From positions 744,001-808,000 of the forward strand of contig JAACJK010000003.1 in assembly GCA_013368325.1 (NCBI GenBank): DNA of 64,000 nt. The letters are read 5' to 3'. Below are positions 20,001 through 29,724 of the stretch, piece by piece (position 1 is the stretch's first letter; each line of letters begins with the position of its first letter). The notes beneath the pieces are model-generated. The model ran no database searches. It saw only the letters and a program-made list of their open reading frames with translations, and was not told the DNA's origin. The translations under genes were made by a program, and so were the position numbers. The stretch comes from Ephemerocybe angulata (taxonomy: Eukaryota > Basidiomycota > Agaricomycetes > Agaricales > Psathyrellaceae).

Positions 20001-22257
20001 GCGATTGCACAACAATGCAAAATACACCGCAACCAAGGCACTGTTTGATGAGACGTCATTTCCAAAACGAGTGGTTGAGAAAAACTCTCACCGCTTTACT
20101 CCTATTGGCCAACAACGACCAAAAGAGGATGATAGACCTGAGACACCAGATACTGACTCCCATACCTCAAAGGAAGACTGGCCCGATGATGATGATTATC
20201 GGAGACCAGCTTCTCCCTCATACAATCAAAGAGATCAATCGCCACCGAGAGGTGCCGCAGATAATGATCCGCCTCATCCGCCTCCGGATCCTCAACCGGA
20301 ACCAGAACCGCAAGAGGAAGAACAGCCCGCACCGAGAGGTCCACGGCGTTCTGGGCGTGAGAAGGCAATAGTTCACAAACCTGGGAATTCCTATAAAGGT
20401 TCCCCCTCCGACAATGTACGGATGGCTGATAGTGAGAGTTCACAGTGGAAACGACTTGTTGGAGATACGGAGGGTCGCTCCCGTCCTGCTCGCAGCAAGG
20501 GCAAGCAAAAGGGGAATCCCGGCCCCAGCTCTGCTACACCACCTGAACCAAGTAGCACTCACAATTCAGAAGGTCGAGAACAACAACGGCAGCCTGAGGC
20601 AGCGCCCTCGACTGAGGAGCAAGCACAGCTGTGCCGTGAAGGGGGAGTTGAGTTCATTCGCTTTCTGCTTGCCCAGGCAGTGAAACCAGTGAATGACCTT
20701 CCAACCAAATCTCTGAGAGAATGGACGTGGAAAGACATTAGGAAACTTCCCATCGCTCAACAAGAGGAATGGAGACTCGCCTGTCTTGAGGAGTTAGATG
20801 CACTCCAAAAGAGGCAAGTCTATGAGTTAGTGTTCCTTCCGAAAGGAAGAAGAGCAGTCAAATGCCGTTGGGTATTTGATGTGAAGTCTGATGGACGCAA
20901 ACGCGCCAGACTTGTTGCTAAGGGTTTCTCTCAAATTGAGGGAATCGACTTTGAGGCTCTATTCTCTCCAGTTGTGAGATATGAGAGTGTGCGATTTATC
21001 CTTGCAATTGCTGCATTAGAAGGCTGGTACATGACAGCAGTTGATGTCAAAACTGCTTTTCTCTATGGGCAACTCGAAGAAGAGATCTATATGGATCAAC
21101 CTGAGGGCTTCCAAGTCAAAGGCCATGAGGGGAAAGTATTCCGCCTCAAGCGTGCTATCTACGGACTAAAGCAAGCCGCTCGAGCCTGGTGGCTAGAGCT
21201 TGCTAAGTCAGCAGCTGAATTGGGCTTTCAAAGACTCAGTGCTGACACTGGCATATTCATTTGCCGCTCTCAGAAAGGCATTGTCATCATGGTTGCCTAT
21301 GTTGACGATATCATCTTTTTTGGTGATAATAAGTCCTTTGCTGATGAGAAAAAGGCCGAGTTCATGATCAAATGGGAATGCCGAGATCTTGGTACACCTA
21401 CCGAGTTCTTGGGCATGAGAATCAAGACAGTTGGTCAGAAGATCAGTATTGATCAGACAACTTATCTTGAGAAGGTCCTTGAGCGTTTCGGTATGTTAAA
21501 TGCCAAACCAGCCAAGACTCCCATGGTTGAAGGATATTACCCTGCAGACTATGCGGGTGAAGTAAACCCTGAACGACGTCATCAATTCCAATCGGTTATT
21601 GGTTCCTTGCTTTATCTAATGCTCGGAACACGTCCCGATATTGCCTATGCAGTTACCAAACTGGCTGCATTCTCGGCAAACCCATCAGAAGAGCATCTTA
21701 ATCGAGCTCTCTACATCATGAAATACTTGAGTGCGACACGCAACTATTCACTTGTGTATGATGGGAAAGGGGGAGAAGGCTTACTTGCCTACACCGATTC
21801 GGACTATGCTCAGGACCCGAATCATCGGAAGTCCATTACGGGCAATATCTCTATGCTTGCGAACGGCCCAGTTTCTTGGAAGTCCTATACCCAGAAAACT
21901 GTGGCTACCTCGTCAACAGAAGCCGAATATATGGCCATGTTTGACTGTGGCAAACAAATTGTTTGGCTTCGCAATATACTCATGGAACTGGGATTTCCTC
22001 TTCAGGAACCGTCTCCAATCTATGCGGATAATCAAGGAGCTATATTCAATGCGTCTAATCCTACACAGGAAAAGCGCACTAAACATATGGATGTACGCTA
22101 CCACAAAATCCGCGAGTTTGTCGAAGAACGGTCAATCAGTCTCTTCTATATTGAAGGATCTGAGAATCCTGCTGACATATTCACCAAGCCCCTAGGGCGA
22201 GTGAAGTTTGAAAAGTTCCGCAAAGAGTTGGGATTAATTTTCCATCCTCATGCTTAA
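17005..22257 (+). CDS. Copia Gag-Pol polyprotein, intact
   Basis: A single 1750-codon frame. Gag comes first (FDGSNYIQWGPLMKSFLQFN, then LARFEMLVNKLTKADLEL). There is no CCHC zinc knuckle and no Cys in its first ~400 residues; instead there is a basic run KFKPRKGRGRGGK near residue 270. Protease has the DSGAS active site near residue 594. Integrase has a His/Cys zinc motif (WHQRFGH to CRGC, about 732-770) and a D-D-E core (HSDL about 795, SDFGGEY about 859, GRAERLN about 894). Reverse transcriptase has AVDVKTAFLYG and YVDD near 1432-1435. RNase H has YTDSDYA near 1597, STEAEYM near 1639 and ADNQ near 1674. No frameshift or stop separates gag and pol. All catalytic residues I can check are present, so it may be active. 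Confidence 0.95.
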   Translation: MSTAALMSAVPIFDGSNYIQWGPLMKSFLQFNGFWQVVDGSFLKPSATTTAASGASADSGAASSVSAGDLAKALREWGKDDAAAQGAMALRIRADLHIHVKDSAKETWDELKNVYGVPSMALKFSWFSELVKFSIPGNDHPSKELARFEMLVNKLTKADLELPEEILAMFLIHAAPKKYDSVISLVSLGASRKGEDGSPVKITVQDVKGALTSEWERQSRPAKLAQRISAVKHKGPTPSFNQQKQQPPTSPQQRTPQVSQQPQQKKFKPRKGRGRGGKAHGGAHVAQIGGHIISDQTFAYPTIATGYAEPTGSQPSLPPIQFGTINIPRQEIPTINPRLQTTDPRPRPPQRTTASVMMIDGAGVNVRSVPESLPVNPLPSTPSVWPSVNKARMLAERLEIPKTIQIMKRLESIPMEIDSPSDHEDSVAPISPGTSTRKRSRSLSLERQTHNSKWETASEADLDRVTNSLNHADGLPAVYSDDEYGYLFDDDAEGEDDPDCQDSGNQQVWNDGSYSMAPNDCSESTMGRSVASLHSHTQTLTSLPDMRSKLPSSIGTCSVDILFACIVAESKYVAHRSACKKCQENMSHQDWILDSGASVHFTNSRSDFADYSDLEGDLQVQTASSNIQIRGCGTVFFTFQIGNKKRTAQIYPVYYIPEISLRLLSLGEFLQNGFLLRGDDRSITLWKKKELSLVAHPHSKGQTIYWVNASIAQEDKILNSHTVIYVADYDIWHQRFGHPSKDVLRNARKSTKNFPSDMNIPENPPLCRGCVQGKMPNASFPSSNTRAKAAFEKIHSDLKSFSKQSYHKYRYIITFLDDYSSFCWIKCLKTKDEALDAFKQFFAMVKTQYNTKVKSIMSDFGGEYKSIKLDMLLKGLGIEVLASAPHTPQQNGRAERLNRTLMDKAEAMRHHASIPESWWEFSVDHAVHVYNRTPIRRLKWRTPWEALNGEVPDISHLRVFGCAAWVWIHPDVRSNKLSPKSELMCFIGYPKGVKGYLFMRLHNNAKYTATKALFDETSFPKRVVEKNSHRFTPIGQQRPKEDDRPETPDTDSHTSKEDWPDDDDYRRPASPSYNQRDQSPPRGAADNDPPHPPPDPQPEPEPQEEEQPAPRGPRRSGREKAIVHKPGNSYKGSPSDNVRMADSESSQWKRLVGDTEGRSRPARSKGKQKGNPGPSSATPPEPSSTHNSEGREQQRQPEAAPSTEEQAQLCREGGVEFIRFLLAQAVKPVNDLPTKSLREWTWKDIRKLPIAQQEEWRLACLEELDALQKRQVYELVFLPKGRRAVKCRWVFDVKSDGRKRARLVAKGFSQIEGIDFEALFSPVVRYESVRFILAIAALEGWYMTAVDVKTAFLYGQLEEEIYMDQPEGFQVKGHEGKVFRLKRAIYGLKQAARAWWLELAKSAAELGFQRLSADTGIFICRSQKGIVIMVAYVDDIIFFGDNKSFADEKKAEFMIKWECRDLGTPTEFLGMRIKTVGQKISIDQTTYLEKVLERFGMLNAKPAKTPMVEGYYPADYAGEVNPERRHQFQSVIGSLLYLMLGTRPDIAYAVTKLAAFSANPSEEHLNRALYIMKYLSATRNYSLVYDGKGGEGLLAYTDSDYAQDPNHRKSITGNISMLANGPVSWKSYTQKTVATSSTEAEYMAMFDCGKQIVWLRNILMELGFPLQEPSPIYADNQGAIFNASNPTQEKRTKHMDVRYHKIREFVEERSISLFYIEGSENPADIFTKPLGRVKFEKFRKELGLIFHPHA

Positions 22258-22279
22258 TTGTTTCCATGAAATAATACGC

Positions 22280-22288
22280 AAGGGGGAG
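22280..22288 (+). promoter_or_regulatory. Polypurine tract of the copia element
   Basis: AAGGGGGAG immediately upstream of the right LTR, where plus-strand DNA synthesis is primed in LTR retrotransposons. Confidence 0.85.
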
Positions 22289-22737
22289 TGTTGAACTGAG
22301 TGCGCTTTGGCGCACGCACACATGTGACCATCAAAAAGTCACATGCGCCTTAGTTGCCTAATCCGGCGCCGAGGTTGAGGACTTTGGAAAAGTCCTCAAG
22401 CCTGGTGCCCAAAAAGGAAATTCCGTGCATGGTCTGTGCGCACATCAAATTATTATTGATGCACGGCTGCATCTGGCAGCCTGACCCCTATGCACTCCAG
22501 TGTCCGTCTTCTGCACGCATTCTGGACACTACTGTGTGTTACATACTTATATAGTATAGTCACACATAGTCACACACGGTTTATGTATATAAGCACTACT
22601 GTATCGTAGGTAGAAAGAACGAAGCACTTGCATACAAGCCAAGTCACTAGCTACTTTCCTAAGCATCAAGCTCGACACACAAGGTACGACCAATGTGCCA
22701 GCATAGCTGCCCTACGCTATTTCCATGCTGTTCTACA
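22289..22737 (+). repeat. Right LTR (449 bp) of the copia element
   Basis: Same length and, as far as I can read, same sequence as the left LTR, at a constant offset of 6482. It is preceded by the polypurine tract at 22280-22288 and followed by target duplication GCGGC. Confidence 0.95.
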
Positions 22738-22742
22738 GCGGC
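22738..22742. repeat. Target site duplication GCGGC, right copy
   Basis: GCGGC directly follows the right LTR. Removing 15807-22742 restores the recombinase frame exactly. Confidence 0.95.
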
Positions 22743-23361
22743 AGTGTGGGCATGCATGACCACGACTTATTGGTCGATTTCCCGTCTTGGGGAATTTGTG
22801 TTGAAAAGTGCAGCTGCGGTCAAGGAGGGGCACCATGTAAAGCGGTGCGACATGGACCTCGACAGATGCGAGGATCGCAACGCAGCCACACCCCTCTACG
22901 TCACGACTTTCTTCATCCCCAGCACGAAGTCTTCAAAGATCAAGGGGGAGACCACGCAATGGGCAGCGCAGCGGGGCCCCTGTGACCCGCGCGCTGCGAT
23001 GCTTAATCATCTTCAGATTAATGAACCCGCCCGAGACGCCCACCTGTTCACGTACCGCAACCCCAAGACTCGAAAGCTCGTTCCTCTCACCCGTGCCGCT
23101 TTCCTCACCCGCGTGAATACGGCTCTCGCGGCGGGGTCTCACAGCCCCATCAAGGGACACTGCCTTCGGATCGGCGGAGTCCTGGAATGGCTGCTACGGG
23201 GGTTGTCTTTTGAGGTGGTCAAGGTCATGGGGCGTTGGGCCAGTGATGCTTTTATTGTGTACCTCCGGAAGAGATCTGCCGTGCTCGCTCCATACATTCA
23301 GGCCAGTCCGGTATTTGTGCCGTTCACACAGATGATCGCAATGCCCACTCGCATACGCTGA
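22743..23361 (+). pseudogene. Tyrosine recombinase, catalytic 3' part
   Basis: This continues the recombinase interrupted at 15806. It carries the catalytic residues of the family: first Arg in SISRLGEFVL, the H-x-x-R pair in KGHCLRIGG, a Trp in place of the third His in VKVMGRWASDAF, and the nucleophilic Tyr in VYLRKRS. It ends IAMPTRIR with TGA at 23359-23361. All parts needed for catalysis are encoded, but they are now separated from the core-binding domain by 6.9 kb. It is labelled pseudogene because of the interruption, not because of decay. Confidence 0.85.
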
Positions 23362-24736
23362 TGGGACACTGCTCCAAAAAGGTGCGCCTCTCGCCTCCCT
23401 TGCGTTCAGCGCCGCGCCGCCGCCCACTCTCCTATTCGGTTATGGGTGTTGTGCTCTTTCCCTCTTCGTCCACGCGTCGCATGGGCGCCTATTGTTTGGG
23501 AGTGGTCACTCATCGGGTCTTTCTACAGATTCGGACGACCTCTTCGAGTCGTGGCCTCCGGCCCCAAATACTACAAGTATCCGACAAACGGATGCTCTGT
23601 ATATTTAGACAACGCTAACAAGTATATACATACAATTGCCATCGTGTCTACAATTCCCTCTCCAGGGCTAGTCTACGCCCGTCAGACTGCCAAAGCACCC
23701 GGTACGACAACATCAGTCACGTCGCACCCCTTCGAAACATCGAGCGTGGTGCAAGGACATAGATGCGGCTCAAAGTGGCGAGCGGAAACGGACTCGTAAC
23801 CTGCCATGCCTGCATGGCCACTACACAAGTCAAAGCACAGTTGAGGCTATTGTCCTTCTGAAGGGCTGCCCACAGTGTGTCAGAAGTCTATGGGTTCACT
23901 CCGGCCATACATATGCAACACATTAAGCCTTGAAAAGTGTAAGCTGACCGTGAACGACTCTGCCAAACGGTGAGTATCTCCTTCGTTTGTATGAGGGAAT
24001 GATTCTAACTGCACTGTAGTGCACCTGAGTTCCTTCGTGCAACTTGTTTACAACATCCCATAGCTCCTTAAACTATGCAATTCCAGATGCCGAGGTGTGT
24101 GTGATTCTAACTGCACTGTAGTGCACCTGAGTTCCTTCGTGCAACTTGTTTACAACATCCCATAGCTCCTTAAACTATGCAATTCCAGATGCCGAGGTGT
24201 GTGTATCCCAGTTCTATGCTGGCAGCTGCAAGTCAATCAACGATCCCGCGTACTCCATCATCTACTCCGACTCCAATACCACTCCCTACTTGACCCATGA
24301 CCCACGACCCGCGACCCGCGACTCTCGACCCGTGAACCTTTGCCCCAGTCAATCAGGCGTCCTCCCACCTTGGCTCCCCAGGTTTGAGCTTTCTTCTAGA
24401 TGGGAGTTGGATGAGAGGAGAGGGCCAAAGGATTCAGGGTTGGCACCGGTGCCAGTGGCCTTTAGGGGCTGTCGCATAACACTGCATAACACTCGCGATA
24501 AGCGCCCGTTCGACCAAATAGTACGAGTAAAAGCTTCGGATACCTAAACAAGATGAGACGATGATTTACCAGGTCAATTCATCTTGAAGTTAGGTACTGG
24601 CGAACAGCGGTGAGATCTACGTGACTGCTCATCTGCACGGCAAATTACTTGGGTGAGGAGAGGAAGGATGACATAGGTGAAAGGAAATAGGTAGATAGTC
24701 GAAAAGGCAAGTAGATAGACGAGTATTAGTACAATA
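23362..24736. other. Region downstream of the recombinase, no gene
   Basis: Probably includes the 3' end of the YR element. I could not identify the split direct repeats that Ngaro-type elements carry. It holds a 102 bp tandem duplication (24001-24204) and a run of short ACCCGCG/ACCCACG-like repeats near 24294-24340. Small open frames here show no recognisable domain. Confidence 0.45.
24001..24204. repeat. Perfect tandem duplication, 2 x 102 bp
   Basis: GATTCTAACTGCACTGTAG to CCGAGGTGTGTGT occurs at 24001-24102 and again at 24103-24204 with no difference that I can see. That implies a recent duplication. The unit contains a short palindrome, GTGCACTACAGTGCA-like, around GCACTGTAGTGC. Confidence 0.9.
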
Positions 24737-26304
24737 TCATAAAGCGGTATTGCGGAGGAACACGTCTACAGTCTTATCACGCGATGCCCACTGATACGAC
24801 CCTGGCGGCCACTGCGTATGGCCCAGAGCTTGAAGCCCTTTGACTTCGATTTTCCTACCGCCTTCACTCAAGCCTTCAGGGTCGGGCCATGGGTTGTTTG
24901 AAGTAGGTGGGGCGAGGTAAAGACGATCTACTTTCGGCCAAGTGTCTTTCCATGTGAGGTTGTTGGCTGCCAACACGGATGGATGAAAGTGATGAGCGAG
25001 GTCCTGCACCTGGGGCCACATCGATGGCAAGTAAGGGCTTTTTGCGAAGAAGCCAGGTACAAGATCGATAAAGAGAGGTATATCACAGGCCATCGCTCTT
25101 GTGGCTATAGTAAGGTGTTTAGCGAGGCGTGTGGTTTGTACGAGCCTTGGGACGGGTGTTTCCAGAATGATTGCGGTACGCCGTTCCCGCGAGATGGCCA
25201 CGGCTAAGCATGCAACGTCGACGTCGATGAGATGAAGGGAGCGAAACGAGGGGAAGGCATAGTCGATGTGATCATCCTCTGGGTCGTCAATCCCACTTGC
25301 CTGATTAGAAAGGGAGACTTTCTGGAGTGTTATGCTTTCGAGAAGAGGCGCCGATACACGATGGAGGAAAAACCTGAGTGTGGACATCGTAAGGTTGTTG
25401 CCGTATCGGAAGTGCTTCAGTCGGTTTGCTTGGATGGTCGTCGCTGGCAATGGCTGACTTGGCCACCACTCGTAATTCGTGCCCCAGATCGAGATGGTCT
25501 CAATGTTGGGGGCACTGAGGACCTGGACAAAATTCGAAAAGAGGAGGCAGATGCCTAGGGCATGGGATCCTGGGCCTTCCTCCATCATGAAATGTACGAG
25601 GGTCTCGAGGCGAGGTCGGAAGCGTGCCATAATTGCGCAAATTAAAGCCTTGAGGTGGACCAAACTGGTTTTCGGATAACGTCTCCCAGGAAGCGAATAT
25701 GCACGTGCGGTTATACTGGTTCTGCCACTGCCAATCGTCCCAGGTGCCGGCATGAATTTCCAGAGACTCGAGTCGAGGTGCTTGCAATGCTTCGAGGGGG
25801 ACAAGATACAGTCTCGGCGCGACACCATCCGACTTTATGGCGAACCGCGCCCAGCGGTGGGCGTGCTTTATGGCACAGTTGAGGAGCGGAGCCCAGGTTT
25901 TCCACAGAGCTGACTTGGGTGGCAGCGCATTGAACTCGAATTCGAGGTCTAAACCTGAGTTGCCAGATCGCTTGAGGTATAGTTCTAGGCGCTTCCGCTC
26001 CCTCTTCATCTGTTGAACCGAGTCACAAGCTGGCTTGATGCATCGGAAAGTAGACCATAATGCAGTAAACGACAGTGCAAGGTTTCGCCACTGGCAGCAG
26101 ACGGCGGCCATTGCCAGCTCTGCGCGGGTTTAAGGGGACAGGGCGGCTTTCGTACGCAGATGTATGGGCCAGGAGAAATATAGGGCCGAGGACTTCAACG
26201 GGGAGGGAGGCAATTCCGACCTTTAGACAGTTCAACCCTTTGTCACCGTTCACTGTATTTTGACTCTCCGTCCACGAGTTTGCGATCCCGTTGATTCGGT
26301 CCAT
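24737..26304 (-). pseudogene. F-box/LRR-like protein with two frame breaks
   Basis: From ATG 26304 the protein has an F-box-like start (GIASLPVEVLGPIFLLAH). A continuation in another frame reads RAELAMAAVCCQWRNLALSFTALWSTF (about 26130). A third frame begins after SENQ near 25665 with LVHLKALICAIMARFRPRLETL and runs to the stop at 24737. The order matches Agaricomycete F-box proteins with a leucine-rich C-terminal region. Both shifts look like one extra base, in CCC at about 26129 and TTT at about 25668, and no intron fits. So this is either a recent pseudogene or carries base-calling errors. The leucine-rich part (APNIETISIWG, APLLESITLQKVSL) is long and undamaged, which suggests the lesions are young. 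Confidence 0.6.
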
Positions 26305-26784
26305 CGATTGAGTCTAGCTGGCTCACCTTCAGCTTGGATGAGGTGATTGGAAGGATCATTCTCACCTGAGGTAAGTTTCTTTTGCCTTGGGATGGTCGTG
26401 GTTGAGGTCCAAGAATCCTGGGAAGTTGATCGTCAGGAAAGGTGTAGACGAATGCGGTGCCTATCAAGGACCTATACTTATTGTCTCCGCGTCGGGATGC
26501 TGCTTCAGAAGTTGGGGTCGAGGTAGACAGTAGACTGTCCATTCAACGTAAGAAAGTATCTCACAGACTGATAGCTAAGTTTTTTGGTTACGGGCGAAAC
26601 GTTCGGCCTGTTTGCTCACGGCGCTTATTTTTGGCGCCAATTGTGAAGCTCCCAACGACCAGGAGAGGCGAAGAGGATTGATACATGTACAGCGGGGCTT
26701 GATACAGGGTATAAAAAGTTCGGGATATCGTATGGATTCACAAGAAGACGGCGACAGTCTAAAAGAGTTGAGAATAATGTAGTT

Positions 26785-28519
26785 TCAAGAGTCGTTGCCA
26801 GTCTCAACACCTGACCGACCAAGAATCTTCCTCAACGCGTCGACAGCATCAAGAGTTGTAGGTGCTGGCCTCCCTTCTCCTTCCATATGTGCAAGAAATG
26901 CGTCCAGGTCCACGTACTCCAGTTCTCCAGGCAGGCGAATCCCGTAATCCTCGATAACACACTTTCCGTCGTATCTGTCCATGCCACTTTGCCTAAAGCG
27001 GAAAAGGAAAGTGTAACCTGGAAACGCTTGTTCAGCACTGGCTTCAAACGTATCGTTGGAGCGGTCTGGGAGGCTTTGAATGTCGCTCTCAATCCATTCC
27101 TTGCCTTGGCCGCGGTATGAGCAAGAAAAGATGACCCCCATATGGTCCAACTCCAACTCTGGTCGTTGTACTGCGTCGAGTATATTCTGGATAATCTGGT
27201 CTGTTGAGAAGAACGGGAGGGAAACAGAGCGCCGCTTTATTGTCCCCTCGTCTGCGTACGAGTAAAAGGATGTGTCTGGGCCTTCAACGACGAAACGGAA
27301 TGCTGGGAAGAAGGCAGAGGGACAAGGCAGTCCTAGAGATGTGCGCTCCATACCCACGAAGAGCTGGGGGTGTATGATGGCTTCCATGTGATAGAAGAGG
27401 CGAGGGTGACTTGCCAAGAGGTCTCCGATGTCGTCTGTGGTCACTGAGCTGCCGACGATGTTGACCCATTTCAAGGGATGCTGTTCGAGGATTTGCCGTA
27501 GAATGTGTTTGTCAACCTCCTTGTTGCCAGAGGCATCAAGACCTGAGATCGCTCCGGGGCCGAGATCTTTGAGCATAGACAGAGGATTTCCAGGGGACCC
27601 GTTTTGTCTGGAAAGGTTTAAAATCCTTAGACTAGAACCTTCCGGTTTGGGGGCGTCGGTGTCCGCGTTGAAACTGCCGGGACCTTGGTCCTTGTCCACA
27701 TTTGCGACGGGACCAATGGAGCTGTCAACGTGCCGAGAAGCCTTCGCAAATGTGAGCGGCCACGCCTCACACATAGCATCCCGTGTTAACAAGGGCATGT
27801 CGTCGAGATTATGGATGGAATCTACGTTCAACTTTTCCGCGGCTTGCAGTTCAACATCCTGAGCTAATGGCCCTCTGTCAGATTCAAAACTCCCTACGAG
27901 ACGGTAGGAAAAGAAGGACGTACCAAGTTCGTGTGCTTCCGGTTCCGCATAATAGAAGCGTAGATACTGCTGGGCCGTCAAAGGAGTGAGTGGCGGACAG
28001 TCGGCTGCGTGTCCACCCTCTAATCCATGGTCCAAGGAAGCAAAGCAGTATCTAGGCTTGGTCGGGGTTGAAACATCGACAACGGTTATTCCATCGTTAT
28101 TGTCTGGATTTCGGCCGATTAGGGTGGAACTTCAGCTTACTGACACGCGTACCTCCATAACAGGGCTCTGCTCTGCCCCGGAAGATGTTGCTGACACGCG
28201 AAGAGTGCGCAGGGTCGTCCAGCTCACTCGGCGAGAGGTCGAAGGCAATTTGTGCCAGATGTGCTGTGTATGGGCATGGGCAACTTCCGTTCCGTTCCTT
28301 GGGGTCGAACCTGCTATAGAACGATTGAACTTCGCTCTCAATGAGAACGGCATTGGCCTCGCGCCGTGCGAGATGCTTAAACCTGTTGGTGCCCTTCAGG
28401 GGAAGTTCTCCGTAATACCATTGGTGGTGGAAGGCAGCGATGCATCGATATTTTCCGGGTTTCTCCCTTGCCTTCAAAGGAGGCCGAGCGATGATGTAGA
28501 TTTGGTGCCGTTGTCCCAT
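26785..28519 (-). CDS. MGQRHQ-type hypothetical protein (Agaricomycete family)
   Basis: Start ATG 28519 (MGQRHQIYIIARPP). Exon 1 has YRCIAAFHHQWYYGELPL and NGSCPCPYTAHLAQIAFDL. A 49 bp intron (donor GTACGC, acceptor CCAG, about 28093-28141) leads into DNNDGITVVDVSTPTKPRYC and then a long exon ending at 26785. An additional in-frame 51 bp intron near 27870-27920 is possible. This layout (MGxRHQ opening, HHQW, DNNDGITVIDV) is one I recognise as a hypothetical family recurrent in mushroom-forming fungi; its role is not known to me. The second half has LRILNLS and leucine-rich spacing, then YVDLDAFLAHM. The protein is about 560 aa with no signal peptide or membrane segment. Confidence 0.7.
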
Positions 28520-28599
28520 CGTATATCGCTGGATAGTATGTAAGTCCTGAGGTTCCTTGAACTCGAGGAGGCGATGGTTGAATCTTGAACGTTCGATAT

Positions 28600-29290
28600 T
28601 CAATGGCGGGGTCTAGTTGAAAGGCTAAATCCACTGACCTGTAGTACCCAGTGGGATCGAGGTGGCAGACAAGCCATTGGACCTGTGTGCATTGCAACCT
28701 TGGGTCTTCACGTTCCCACGGTTCGCCACAATGAAGCAAGATAAGTAGGGGCCCGTGAGCGAAACTCGCCTGTTGAATACCTGATTCTACTTTCAACTTG
28801 AACTGATAAAAGGTAAGTCTCAGAGCCATGCGCAGATCAGGCGACTTAGGTCCTGGTATTTCGGTGTGATAACAGGTCTCGTCCCTTAGAACGACCTCAT
28901 TTTCAATCTCGACCACAATCTCTCCGAGAAGGATTTGGGAGTTGAACGTTGACTGGCGAGACCTGTATAATACTATCTGGACGAGTCCATGAGTCCACGG
29001 GTTCTTGCTTTGAGTCGGAGAAGTATGGACGGGAGCTCGGTAGACCTGGCGACAAAGTCTTGGCGCCCTCACGATATCTTCTTAAATTTCTCAGAGATTT
29101 AGAGGCTTTGAGCTGGGGAGGCTTACAAGGGGGAGGCGACAGGCGAGTCCTTTGAGCCGTCGCCAACACTGAAGTCGTGCATCTAGATCCTGACTCGGGT
29201 TGAAAGCCTCCAATAAGATGAAATGGGCCATCCACCCCCCACGAGTTTATCCCTAGATCAACCATAGACGATACAACCACCAAATGCAGT
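28600..29290 (-). pseudogene. C2-domain-like coding fragment
   Basis: Minus-strand frame with SKNPWTHGLVQIVLYRS, STFNSQILLGEIVVEIENEV and LRLTFYQFKLKVES. The spacing NPxW, STF and LLGE is like a C2 beta-sandwich, a calcium- or lipid-binding fold. No clear start is found, and the upstream stretch changes frame near 29060. I read it as a partial or decayed gene upstream of the MGQRHQ gene on the same strand. Low certainty. Confidence 0.35.
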
Positions 29291-29724
29291 TCGACATTTT
29301 CAGTCGCTCTGTGTTATAAGTCATGAGGCAATCGGGCTAGCAAAGAACGGTCCTTACCCTAAGGATTCGATCTCCTAGGTGCATGGAGGGAGCGAAAGTC
29401 TGTAGGGTGGAGGAATCTCGTAATTGGTGACACAGTTAATCGTTAATTCAAAGGCATAAAGCAGGATGTAACTCAGCAACATATTCTTTTCCACCTCAGA
29501 GCTCGTCAACGCAGCCCTTCTCCCCTCGACGCTCGTTCCTGAAGAAAGGACCACGCTGGGAATTCCAGCCCGCCGATTGGCCAGCCTCACCGCACGTGAC
29601 GGTCACATTCCCGGCAAACCCCGCCTGTCACGTCGACCGTGAATTTCCGAGCTGGCTGCTCACCGTCGTCTCCACCAAAAACACTCTCAAAAGACCGACC
29701 CCGGGCAACCACCCCCTCAATCCC

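Larger units (their letters stand above)
15807..22737 (+). mobile_element. Full-length Ty1/copia LTR retrotransposon
   Basis: The element is 6931 bp. It has 449 bp LTRs (TGTTGAAC to TTCTACA) that I read as identical. The primer-binding site is at 16256, the intact gag-pol ORF is 17005-22257, and a purine tract (AAGGGGGAG, 22280-22288) precedes the right LTR. It is flanked by the 5 bp direct repeat GCGGC at 15802-15806 and 22738-22742. The order of domains (protease, integrase, reverse transcriptase, RNase H) is copia-type. Identical LTRs and an unbroken ORF indicate a recent insertion into the tyrosine recombinase gene. Confidence 0.95.

Noticed and set aside
29310..29400. tRNA-like sequence with GATTCGATCTCC
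   Set aside because: No A box at the right distance, and the arms do not fold into a cloverleaf.
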